In this document: positions 6,263-12,661 of the stretch, piece by piece
Position numbering within the stretch: the stretch's first letter is position 1
Layout of the letters: each line of letters starts with the position of its first letter
DNA from: SKVL01 sp051745565
Lineage (GTDB): Bacteria; Patescibacteriota; Minisyncoccia; Phycocordibacterales; CSBR16-193
Length of the DNA: 16,169 nt
Assembly (NCBI GenBank): GCA_051745565.1
Contig: JBNJEF010000014.1
Span: forward strand, 1-16,169
Reading direction: 5' to 3'
The notes under the pieces: model-generated
Database searches by the model: none
Seen by the model: the letters and a program-made list of their open reading frames with translations, nothing else
What the model was told of the DNA's origin: nothing
Position numbers and translations under genes: made by a program

Positions 6263-7615
6263 CTATCTTTTTGTAATATCGTGTTCTCCTCGCTTAATGT
6301 CAAATCTGTTAGGGTCCTCGTCCAAATGAAGTTTAATGTCGTGTCTCCGTTCTAATTCTTTTGCCATTTTAATAGCAATTTTGCGGAGTGTTGGATGCAC
6401 GAATCTGGTTGAACGAAGCTCCGCAAGGTAGCTAAGGGCGTGAACATCACCGTTTAAACGGCAGGTTACGTTGTAACCCATGGGTATATAATATTGGCGA
6501 ATTTCAGGCGGAACTTTCAATAGGCCAGTCTTCTTTTTCTGTTCTTTTATTAATCCCTTTGCTTCTTTTCTAAGCTCGGGACTTAGTTCTTCTAAATACC
6601 ACGATCCAAAGCCGTAAGAATCCGTGACTAAGGGCATTCTTTGAGTAACTGCTCGGTGACGTTGAATGTCCCTGAATGAACCAAAGTCTATTTTGAAGCG
6701 GAATTCCATGGTACCGCTTTCGGATATCCTTCTTGGTAATTCCGTCTTCGGGGGCCGTGACCCTATTTCTTTTCTGTATTCTTCAAGTCTCTCTTTCCTA
6801 ATGTTATCGGCACTTACTTCAAAATCCGGACATTTTGTATCTTTGTAGTAGTATGTTTTCATACATTTTTCCATGTACTCTTCGCTTTCGGGGTATTTAT
6901 CCGTGCTAAAGGAGTTGGGAAATGCTTTATTGACCGCTTTCTCTATAGCAAAAGCGGTATTTCGTACTTCTTCCAACGGATGGTGGCGCAGTTCGTTTAA
7001 TTTATCTGCTATCTGTCTTAAGTTACTGTGCCAGGCCATATTGGTAGATGATCCGGAGGGTAAAAAACCTCTCATGATATCAAAAGCGCGTGCATTTATA
7101 GCTTTTTCATAAACCGACTCTTTTTCGTTTTCTTGAATAGGGAAGCGCGATCTTAAAACTGGCACCATTTCCTTTACTCCTTTCAGATAGAAGGATCGCC
7201 AATTCTCCAGTATCTCTTTGGATGCTCCGTTTCCAACAGGGTCAATGAATTTTTGCCTTGCGAAGTCTATGTATCGTGTTGATGATTCTTGACCTGAATA
7301 AAGTGGCCAATCCTGTATGGCTTTAACGGCGAGCATTGAAGCTCCTTCTATGAATAAAGTTACACTTCCACAGTCACCGATGGATTTGTGACCATAGCCC
7401 ACATAAAATGTTGACATGAATTTATCCGAACCTTTTTCCCCCAAGACCTCTAAGTGCTCTCGCACACCCCCGACACTTCTGGAATGCAGGGCCTGGAGCA
7501 TGGCTTCAGATTCGGGGTTTATCACGGCACCCGTGTCCAAAACCAAAACTTGCCCGCCGCCCGGTATCTTCTTTTTAGTATGTTTCAAGTTGGAGCGTTC
7601 TGATCTGTTTTTCAT
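6263..7615 (-). CDS. thyX: Tandem ThyX-like flavin-dependent thymidylate synthase homologue
   Basis: A 450-residue protein, about twice the usual ThyX length, made of two ThyX-like repeats. Repeat 1 (about 20-255) has GHKSIGDCGSVTLFIEG, then QDW (101-103) where ThyX has RHR, with the motif Ser kept (S111) and STRYI after it; NLRQIADKLNELRHHP (198-213) matches the later dUMP-binding NAR...LR region. Repeat 2 (about 265-435) has MEFRFKIDFGSFRDIQRHR with an intact RHR (319-321), but L329 where the motif Ser should be, then YNVTCRLNGD and YLAELRSTR. Thus neither repeat has a full RHRx7S, but together they do. ThyX active sites form between subunits, so a composite site is plausible. It could instead be a diverged non-catalytic or altered flavoprotein. 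No SD; predicted leader about 44 nt. Confidence 0.8.
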   Translation of the reverse strand: MKNRSERSNLKHTKKKIPGGGQVLVLDTGAVINPESEAMLQALHSRSVGGVREHLEVLGEKGSDKFMSTFYVGYGHKSIGDCGSVTLFIEGASMLAVKAIQDWPLYSGQESSTRYIDFARQKFIDPVGNGASKEILENWRSFYLKGVKEMVPVLRSRFPIQENEKESVYEKAINARAFDIMRGFLPSGSSTNMAWHSNLRQIADKLNELRHHPLEEVRNTAFAIEKAVNKAFPNSFSTDKYPESEEYMEKCMKTYYYKDTKCPDFEVSADNIRKERLEEYRKEIGSRPPKTELPRRISESGTMEFRFKIDFGSFRDIQRHRAVTQRMPLVTDSYGFGSWYLEELSPELRKEAKGLIKEQKKKTGLLKVPPEIRQYYIPMGYNVTCRLNGDVHALSYLAELRSTRFVHPTLRKIAIKMAKELERRHDIKLHLDEDPNRFDIKRGEHDITKR

Positions 7616-7665
7616 TGACTTAAATTTTTTATTAATAACCGAAGCAACTCTATGTTCATCTGATC

Positions 7666-7674
7666 ATTGTATCA
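7666..7674 (-). promoter_or_regulatory. Extended -10 box for thyX-like gene
   Basis: On the minus strand TG-A-TACAAT, five of six matches to TATAAT plus the TG extension. Transcription would start near 7659, leaving a leader of about 44 nt before the ATG at 7615. Confidence 0.45.
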
Positions 7675-7679
7675 GAAAG

Positions 7680-7722
7680 AAATAACCCCGAAAACTTTAT
7701 GGGGCTTGAAAAAAGGTTATTT
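7680..7722. repeat. Inverted repeat in the divergent thyX / nitroreductase gap
   Basis: AAATAACC (7680-7687) and GGTTATTT (7715-7722) are perfect reverse complements, and an alternative inner pairing joins CCCC (7686-7689) with GGGG (7701-7704). It lies just upstream of the thyX -10 and overlaps the likely -35 of the nitroreductase gene (TTGAAA, 7706-7711), so it could be an operator or an attenuating hairpin. No T-run makes it a convincing terminator for a known gene. Confidence 0.35.
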
Positions 7723-7748
7723 TAAATGCAATACTTGTGATATAAGTT

Positions 7749-8453
7749 ATGAAACAGATTTATCTTTATACATCAGCTTTGGCTTTGCTTTTTGCTTTAA
7801 CTTTAATCGCTTTTATCCAAGCTTATAACGATAACAATATTACGATGGAAAATGATAAAAAAATAGAACTCCCAGAAGATCTTGTAAAAGAAGAAAATTC
7901 ACTTGAAGAGGTTATCTCAAAAAGGAGATCCGTAAGAAATTACGACGAAGAAGCACTTGAAATCAGGGATCTATCTCAGATCTTATGGGCTGCTCAAGGT
8001 TTGACTGATAGCGATCTTGGTCTTAGAGCGACTCCATCAGCCGGTGCTCTTTATCCTTTATCTGTTTACGTTGCCGTAGAAAATGTTATAGGTCTAAAAG
8101 AGGGTATATACCGGTATTCCGTTGAGGATCATTCTTTGAACTTAATGAAAGAGGGAGGATTCGGTGATCGGTTGCACGAGAGCGCCATGGGACAGTCCGC
8201 TGTTAAAGATAGTTCTTTCGTTATTATAATTTCGGCCGATTATGATATTACTCGAAGAAAGTATAAAGAAAGAGCCGAAAGATATGTACACATGGAAGCG
8301 GGTCATGCGGGGCAGAATATATATTTGCAAACAACAGCTCTAGATCTGGGTACGGTCGCCATAGGTGCTTTTGATGATAATGAAGTAAGTGAGGTTTTGG
8401 GGCTTGAAAAGGAGACACCTCTATATCTTTTTCCTGTAGGTAAAAAACCCTAA
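7749..8453 (+). CDS. Membrane-anchored SagB-type nitroreductase-family flavoprotein
   Basis: A 234-residue protein. Residues 1-24 form a hydrophobic signal anchor (YLYTSALALLFALTLIAFI), followed by a polar linker and a nitroreductase/SagB-type dehydrogenase domain from about 50. Family features are KRRSVRNYDEEAL (FMN-phosphate contact region), LSQILWAAQGLT, RATPSAGALYPL, GIYRYSVEDH, and HMEAGHAGQNIYLQTTALDLG near the second FMN contact. Charge distribution suggests the catalytic domain faces outside. SagB-type enzymes oxidise azolines in peptide toxins, but stand-alone exported members are common and have no known substrate; no YcaO-type cyclodehydratase or peptide gene is seen here. The ATG at 7749 is needed to include the anchor; a Met after the anchor would make a soluble form. 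A weak promoter (TTGAAA at 7706, TGCAATACT at 7727-7735) would leave about 7 nt of leader. Confidence 0.87.
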   Translation: MKQIYLYTSALALLFALTLIAFIQAYNDNNITMENDKKIELPEDLVKEENSLEEVISKRRSVRNYDEEALEIRDLSQILWAAQGLTDSDLGLRATPSAGALYPLSVYVAVENVIGLKEGIYRYSVEDHSLNLMKEGGFGDRLHESAMGQSAVKDSSFVIIISADYDITRRKYKERAERYVHMEAGHAGQNIYLQTTALDLGTVAIGAFDDNEVSEVLGLEKETPLYLFPVGKKP

Positions 8454-8475
8454 TATTAAGGTATCGTATAAAATA

Positions 8476-8500
8476 AAGAGCCCTTTTGATAAGGGCTCTT
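8476..8500. terminator. Bidirectional rho-independent terminator
   Basis: A perfect 10-bp stem AAGAGCCCTT / AAGGGCTCTT with a 5-nt loop, between the convergent nitroreductase gene and the 68-aa gene. Flanking T-rich DNA on both strands (TATTTTAT on the minus strand side) suits termination in both directions. Confidence 0.88.
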
Positions 8501-8502
8501 CG

Positions 8503-8709
8503 TTATATCTTTTGACAAAGTACATACTTTTTACCGTCTTCTCCTTTCAAGGCTCCTAAAAAGAGAGTGCCTTTGGGTTCCTTGTCAGGTTCCGTGGTAA
8601 CGAAAAAGCTCTCTCCCGAGATATACTCCCGTTTGATCTTTTCTGATTCCATCTTTTTTACAGTCTGCTTGAATCTCTCTTGCAGAGTTTGGCTTATATT
8701 GTACACCAT
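8503..8709 (-). CDS. Small unknown protein (68 aa)
   Basis: A 68-residue soluble protein: an amphipathic, charged N-terminal helix (about 1-28) and a C-terminal beta-rich part with FFVTTEP, GTLFLGALKG and KKYVLCQKI. I do not recognise it. Reality is supported by a strong Shine-Dalgarno site (AAAGGAG, 6 nt before the ATG), a start only 1 bp after the stop of the kinase-like gene, and a strong terminator directly behind it. The N-terminal helix followed by a small sheet could be a binding or partner module for the kinase-like protein, but that is a guess from proximity alone. Confidence 0.75.
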   Translation of the reverse strand: MVYNISQTLQERFKQTVKKMESEKIKREYISGESFFVTTEPDKEPKGTLFLGALKGEDGKKYVLCQKI

Positions 8710-8710
8710 A

Positions 8711-9661
8711 TTAATCTCCTTTATTTTCTTTAATAAAAGTCGTTAAACGATAACGTATCTCTTTTAACGACTCAATGTCATTAAGGTATTTTCCACCTTC
8801 TGTGTAAGGATCATTTGTGTACTGTTTATTGGTGTCTATTGATTTTCCGAAATCAATAATGACGGGATCAGAGCTTTCATAATCTACCATAATATTTCCA
8901 GCATGTAAATCTCTATGATACAGCCCCGCGTTATGCATCTTTTCTAAATAAGCGATAGTGTTATCAAAAAATCTTTCTAGGTCAAAATTTTCAGGTAGAA
9001 GTTTTTCTTTGTTAAGAACTTCTTTTATAGAAGCACCTTCTATCTGTTCCATTGCGCAAATATGAGAATATTCATCCATATTGTAATAGTATGGTCTCGG
9101 AACCCGACAGGCGGTATCGTTATTTTCAATTCTTGAGCAGGTCTCTTGTAGTTCCATTTCCAGGCCAATATCATTATCGTTACGATAATTTTCAATTCTT
9201 TCTATTGTCTTATAGCATATATTCTTTTCTACCCCCTCAGGTATCTCTATTCTTTTTATCTTTACGTCGGCAGATAATCCTTGACCCAGTAGCTCGTATT
9301 TCTCAGTTCCCATTTCTTCCGTCAGAGTTTTGAATTCTTCAAGTGTTCTTTCTTTTAAATTCTCCGGCAAGCCGCTTAAAAGATTCTCGGTGAAGAGTTT
9401 TTCTTCTCTTGCTTGATAGCCGGGAAATCTTTTTTTAAAAAAACCTCTTCTTTTTTCCAGCTTCTCATTGACCTTTGAGTAGAGTTCTTTTATCTGAGAA
9501 GTGTTCTCTTTATCAACATTATCTAATTCTTCATACATATTATCTTGTAACTCATCCGGGAATTTCTCTATTATCTCTTCAATAGCTTGCTCGTATTCAT
9601 CCGATGTCCACTCTTTCTCAATCTCTCTATCGGAGCTTAATTTCTCAAAATTCTCATTCAT
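8711..9661 (-). CDS. Protein-kinase-like protein with long helical N-terminus
   Basis: A 316-residue protein. Residues 1-115 are highly charged and helical, probably coiled coil, rich in Glu and Lys, with no known domain. A kinase-like domain follows: Gly-rich loop GQGLSADV (126-133), catalytic Lys in CYKTI (K151), hinge-like MEQIEGASI (204-212), catalytic loop HRDLHAGNI (249-257, D251 and N256) and metal-binding DFG (270-272). All catalytic residues needed for phosphotransfer are present. The HRDLHxxNI form and short C-lobe recall RIO/Bud32, lipopolysaccharide kinase and aminoglycoside-phosphotransferase relatives rather than canonical Hanks kinases, so the substrate may be a protein, sugar or small molecule. 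The start is set by a leaderless promoter 6 nt upstream. In an operon with the 68-aa gene. Confidence 0.82.
   Translation of the reverse strand: MNENFEKLSSDREIEKEWTSDEYEQAIEEIIEKFPDELQDNMYEELDNVDKENTSQIKELYSKVNEKLEKRRGFFKKRFPGYQAREEKLFTENLLSGLPENLKERTLEEFKTLTEEMGTEKYELLGQGLSADVKIKRIEIPEGVEKNICYKTIERIENYRNDNDIGLEMELQETCSRIENNDTACRVPRPYYYNMDEYSHICAMEQIEGASIKEVLNKEKLLPENFDLERFFDNTIAYLEKMHNAGLYHRDLHAGNIMVDYESSDPVIIDFGKSIDTNKQYTNDPYTEGGKYLNDIESLKEIRYRLTTFIKENKGD
8716..8722 (-). promoter_or_regulatory. Shine-Dalgarno site of the 68-aa gene
   Basis: AAAGGAG on the minus strand, 6 nt before the ATG at 8709 and located inside the end of the kinase-like gene. It contrasts with the SD-less operon leaders nearby and fixes the start of the small gene. 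Confidence 0.75.
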
Positions 9662-9667
9662 TTTTAT

Positions 9668-9676
9668 ATTTTACCA
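9668..9676 (-). promoter_or_regulatory. Extended -10 box for kinase-like gene, leaderless
   Basis: On the minus strand TG-G-TAAAAT is followed by exactly 6 nt (ATAAAA) and the ATG at 9661. No good -35 is seen. Predicted transcription begins at the start codon. Confidence 0.6.
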
Positions 9677-9700
9677 TAAACCCTGAGTTGCCCATAAAAA

Positions 9701-9724
9701 CAAAACCTCCCGAGGGAGGTTTTG
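9701..9724 (-). terminator. Rho-independent terminator of the LolA-like gene
   Basis: A 10-bp stem CAAAACCTCC / GGAGGTTTTG closed by a CGAG tetraloop. On the minus strand it ends in TTTTGTTTTTA, the expected U-tract, 27 nt past the stop of the gene at 9751-10458. Confidence 0.88.
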
Positions 9725-9750
9725 TTGAACGATTTACTAGCTATTTGGGA

Positions 9751-10458
9751 TTAAAATGTAGGCATTTCAGTGATCTCAACGTCATCGGGAAGCTCAAATA
9801 CATCATCTGATACGCCGTCTATTTCAATACTTTCCGCTTTAATTATAGTTAAAGTATCTTCTCCTTCAGCTTCAATTTTTACAGGTAAGCCGTGTTCTTT
9901 CCATATCCATGTTTTTGTCTTTGTATTCTCATCGGAGTATTGAATAACTACGCACTCCTTACCGTCTATCACTTCTTCCCCCAGTACTTCTATATCATGA
10001 TCGGAGATCTCTTCCGTTTGGCTTTTCATTGAGGCCTGCCTGGCTTCTTCAACTTCTCCGAGGTCTACTTTTGTAGCGATCCCTTGTGCCGGTATATATA
10101 CATACGCAACTTTTTCTTCGTTATCAACTATACTGACCATTTCCTGTCCTTCCATCTCACCTTCCATTTTAATATTTTCTCCTTTTTGCCAGAAAGTTCC
10201 GGAAGTGGTCTCTCCGTCTGATTCTATGGTTACATCATACTTTAGTGATCCGATACTCCTTGCATCGCTTAAAAGCGAAAAGACTCCTTCTTTATCCAGA
10301 CCAACTTCGTCGCTGTCTTCTGTTTCTTCTTCGGATGCAACCTCTTTGTCGTCTTCGTTTTGAGATTCATCTTGAGAATCCGTATCAGCATTCCAGAGGA
10401 GAAAGGCTCCTCCGCCAATAACGATAAGAGCTAGTAGAGTAATAAATAAATACTTCAT
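9751..10458 (-). CDS. Membrane-anchored protein with acidic stalk and LolA-like domain
   Basis: A 235-residue exported protein. Residues 4-22 form a hydrophobic anchor (FITLLALIVIGGGAFLLW) with no Cys, so it is not a lipoprotein. Residues 24-55 are an extreme Asp/Glu/Ser/Gln stalk. The rest (about 57-235) is beta-rich with alternating strands such as KYDVTIESDGETTSG, KIKMEGEMEG-like and VAYVYIPAQG, then GKECVVIQYSDE and KTWIWKEHGLPVKIEAEG, which is the run of strands seen in LolA/DUF4412-type lipid- or ligand-binding half-barrels. The fold assignment is from this pattern and is moderate. No LolB, LolCDE or outer-membrane genes are present, so the classical Lol role is unlikely; it more likely binds a hydrophobic ligand at the surface. 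Confidence 0.72.
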   Translation of the reverse strand: MKYLFITLLALIVIGGGAFLLWNADTDSQDESQNEDDKEVASEEETEDSDEVGLDKEGVFSLLSDARSIGSLKYDVTIESDGETTSGTFWQKGENIKMEGEMEGQEMVSIVDNEEKVAYVYIPAQGIATKVDLGEVEEARQASMKSQTEEISDHDIEVLGEEVIDGKECVVIQYSDENTKTKTWIWKEHGLPVKIEAEGEDTLTIIKAESIEIDGVSDDVFELPDDVEITEMPTF

Positions 10459-10550
10459 GAATAATTTAACTTAACTTCTAATATTCTCAGCTTAACATTA
10501 GTAAAAAGGGGTTGTTAACTGTCTACTGTTGATATTTTAGTTCTCATTGC

Positions 10551-10580
10551 AAAAACTCCCGACCGAAGTCGGGAGTTTTT
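10551..10580. terminator. Bidirectional rho-independent terminator
   Basis: A perfect 13-bp stem AAAAACTCCCGAC / GTCGGGAGTTTTT with a CGAA loop. It lies 18 nt after the stop of the 10599-11141 gene on the minus strand; the A/T ends give U-tracts in both directions. Confidence 0.92.
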
Positions 10581-10598
10581 CTATACCAGAGGTCTTTA

Positions 10599-11141
10599 TT
10601 AAAGTATCCTGACCTCTATCTTTTGTGCATTTTCTCCCTCTTCGGCTGTATGTACTAGGACGTAGATGTTTCCATTGTATTCTTGATCAAGTATCTCTGC
10701 AGAAAAATTCAGATCGTATTCATTTTCTCTGGCATCTGTTCCTTCCAGCTCGTAGTCTTTTTCCTGAAGTAGATCTTTTATTTCCGTAACGTCATCACTG
10801 GTAATGGTTCTGTCTACTACATAAGAAAGGATCAGTATGTCTCCCGATTCTACTAGTTTAGGCTCCTTTTCAAAAACCTCTCCGAGTACTTCCCTGATAT
10901 CTTCGTCCATCACGACGTTTCTTTCCGCCATTGGCTCTACAGTTTCGGCGGTATCATAAGGATTGTCTTCTTCATCTCCTTCTGCATCGTTATCTTCTTC
11001 TTCGTTTTCATTTTGAGCCACTTCCTCCTCTTCATTCGGTTCCTGTTCCTGGTCCGGTGCTTCTTCATTGGAATAAAAGAAGAGCCAAGCGGCAACTGCT
11101 AAAATTATAATAACGGCGATAATGACTATTACTTTTTTCAT
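10599..11141 (-). CDS. Membrane-anchored protein with acidic stalk, unknown C-terminal domain
   Basis: A 180-residue protein with the same plan as its downstream neighbour: MKK, a hydrophobic anchor at about 4-22 (VIVIIAVIIILAVAAWLFF), then about 45 residues almost wholly Glu, Asp, Asn, Gln and Pro (25-68), then a domain of about 105 residues. The domain has helix ERNVVMDEDIREVLGEVF, strand ILILSYVVDR, a helix TSDDVTEIKDLLQEK and strands ending in NIYVLVHTAEEG and KIEVRIL, an alpha/beta arrangement I cannot assign. No Cys at the anchor end. The ATG at 11139-11141 is preceded at 5-7 nt by TAATAT/AATAAT, again suggesting little or no leader. Likely exposed on the outer face of the membrane. Confidence 0.72.
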   Translation of the reverse strand: MKKVIVIIAVIIILAVAAWLFFYSNEEAPDQEQEPNEEEEVAQNENEEEDNDAEGDEEDNPYDTAETVEPMAERNVVMDEDIREVLGEVFEKEPKLVESGDILILSYVVDRTITSDDVTEIKDLLQEKDYELEGTDARENEYDLNFSAEILDQEYNGNIYVLVHTAEEGENAQKIEVRIL

Positions 11142-11180
11142 AATGAATATTATTTAATTTGAGTTAATAAAGATTGATCA

Positions 11181-11486
11181 TTAAATTTTGAATTTATCGG
11201 CATATTTACCAATAATAGGTAGCTCCTTTTTTTCGTTGTTGATCACGTTCATTATTCCTATGATGGCAAAAATCAAACCAATTAGCATTACAAGAGATCC
11301 TATAAAAGGAATAATAATGAAGACCATACCGACCACTATTAATATAAAGAGGACCATCCCTTGCTTAGCGTGGAACTGAGCAAAATCGTCGTCTTTAGCA
11401 ACCAAGAGAGGAACAAGAAAAAGGATACCGATATAGCTAAGAATAGCTAAAGCGTTTATTTTGTCCTTATCTTTTTCTTCAGTCAT
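11181..11486 (-). CDS. Tic20/DUF4870-like small membrane protein
   Basis: A 101-residue membrane protein with three hydrophobic segments: NALAILSYIGILFLVPLLVA (11-30), MVLFILIVVGMVFIIIPFIG (44-63) and MLIGLIFAIIGIMNVI (67-82). The motif DDDFAQFHAKQGMVLF between the first two and ELPIIGKYADKF at the end are characteristic of the DUF4870/Tic20-like family, small membrane proteins of unknown function found across bacteria. It starts with an acidic/basic cytosolic tail. No SD precedes the ATG. It is 39 nt upstream of the acidic-stalk gene, with no terminator between them, so it may share its transcript. Confidence 0.8.
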   Translation of the reverse strand: MTEEKDKDKINALAILSYIGILFLVPLLVAKDDDFAQFHAKQGMVLFILIVVGMVFIIIPFIGSLVMLIGLIFAIIGIMNVINNEKKELPIIGKYADKFKI

Positions 11487-11764
11487 ATTATTAATTAAAT
11501 TACGATTAATCTTATATAACTATATGATAAAAATTAGTATTTAAAATGTAAATAGGGATTTGGGCATAGTATAAATTAGCTTTAAGGTTTGATTTTTCAT
11601 ATACTTTCAAAGAAGTTTGGCTTTTACCTTTTGTTAAACCGGGGTCTATTCTTAATGAACCTTTACGTTTATTGATAAAAGGATACGTGTTTTAATTATC
11701 TAAAATAACCAATAATAACTGTTAGCCACAAGAGTTCCAATAAGTTATTATATGTTATTGTTGG
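11487..11764. other. AT-rich divergent intergenic region
   Basis: 278 bp between two divergent membrane-protein genes. I see no gene, tRNA, riboswitch or clear repeat. It contains several AT-rich -10-like strings (for example TATTAT at 11746-11751, 13 nt before the first possible uppP ATG), none strong enough to call. Confidence 0.4.
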
Positions 11765-12517
11765 ATGATAGTAATATTCATGAAAGAGAACATAATTTTA
11801 GGAGTTACCCAGGGAATATTTGAATGGATACCTATATCCAGTGAGGGTGTTTTGGCGCTTTTGAGTCAGTACTTGATCGAAGACCTACATGCTATTGATG
11901 TTGCTCTCTTTCTTCATTTGGGGACCATTTTTGCGATATTCATATACTTTTTTGATGACTGGAAGAGGGTAGTGATGTTAAAAGATAAAGAGCTTCTTCG
12001 CTTTTTGGTTATCGCCACTTTAGCTTCGGTGCCTGTGGCTTTTCTCTTGTACAGTGTGATCGTTGATATGGCCTTGGGATCTTTTCTTCTTTTCTTAACG
12101 GGTTTTGGTCTACTGTTCACTGCCTATTTTCACAAAAAAAAGAGAAAACTGAAAGTAAAAAGAGATACCTTGGCTCTGATCGCAGGGATCATGCAAGGGT
12201 TCGCCGTAATTCCCGGACTTTCAAGGTCCGCTTCGACGATCTTCGGTGTGTCCCTCGGTGAAAAGGATCCAAAAGAGATACTCAAACTCTCTTATATGAT
12301 CTCAGCACCGCTTATCCTGGGTGGTTCCTTTTATCTGTATATCAAGGACCCCGTAATTGCCATAGATTCCTGGCCGGCACTATTGATAAGTTTCGTAGTT
12401 GGTGTTCTTACTTTAAAGATCGTGTTCTCACTTTCTCAAAAGGTTAATTTCTTTAAGTTCGCCCTGTTTTTCTCCTTTTTATGTTTCTTAGGAGGAGCTC
12501 TTTCCTTTTTTCTATAG
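11765..12517 (+). CDS. uppP: Undecaprenyl-diphosphate phosphatase-like protein (UppP/BacA family)
   Basis: A 250-residue polytopic membrane protein, slightly shorter than E. coli BacA (273). It carries both family signatures: QGIFEWIPISSEG (Q16, E20, S25, S26) corresponding to (E/Q)xxxE...SS, and PGLSRSASTI (about 155-164) corresponding to PGxSRSxxT, each on a membrane segment. It would dephosphorylate undecaprenyl pyrophosphate on the periplasmic side to recycle the carrier used for cell-wall and surface-glycan export. Odd: the Thr-Gly-His after the two Ser in E. coli is Glu-Gly-Val here, so the functionally important His30 is missing. A second ATG at 11780 would give MKENIILGV and is an equally good start. 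Ends 144 bp before the chosen start of the DUF3141 gene. Confidence 0.88.
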   Translation: MIVIFMKENIILGVTQGIFEWIPISSEGVLALLSQYLIEDLHAIDVALFLHLGTIFAIFIYFFDDWKRVVMLKDKELLRFLVIATLASVPVAFLLYSVIVDMALGSFLLFLTGFGLLFTAYFHKKKRKLKVKRDTLALIAGIMQGFAVIPGLSRSASTIFGVSLGEKDPKEILKLSYMISAPLILGGSFYLYIKDPVIAIDSWPALLISFVVGVLTLKIVFSLSQKVNFFKFALFFSFLCFLGGALSFFL

Positions 12518-12549
12518 TTTTTGAATATTACTTTTGTTCATCAAAATGA

Positions 12550-12578
12550 TTGACATTGCAAGGCAAATCAATTTGAAT
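12550..12578 (+). promoter_or_regulatory. Promoter of the DUF3141 gene
   Basis: A perfect TTGACA (12550-12555), a 17-bp spacer and TTGAAT (12573-12578, four of six). Transcription near 12585 would leave a leader of about 77 nt containing a strong SD, unlike the leaderless units elsewhere in the window. Confidence 0.5.
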
Positions 12579-12646
12579 TGATATTAGATCGTACTACGCT
12601 CTCTGATAATGTGTTAGTTGCATACAAAGATATATACCCCAAAGAA

Positions 12647-12653
12647 AAGGAGG
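12647..12653 (+). promoter_or_regulatory. Shine-Dalgarno site deciding the DUF3141 start
   Basis: AAGGAGG, a perfect anti-SD match, ends 8 nt before the ATG at 12662. It argues against the in-frame TTG at 12578 as the start. Confidence 0.8.
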
Positions 12654-12661
12654 GATTCGCC

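Noticed and set aside
6666..7685. Plus-strand open frames over thyX (6666-6848, 6873-7112, 7416-7685)
   Set aside because: They are antisense shadows of the tandem ThyX coding sequence, with low-complexity Ser/Leu-rich translations.
9052..9810. Plus-strand open frames over and after the kinase-like gene
   Set aside because: Antisense to the kinase; one runs through the terminator hairpin at 9701-9724.
12578..12661. TTG start for the DUF3141 gene
   Set aside because: It overlaps the probable -10 box, and a perfect SD precedes the ATG at 12662.
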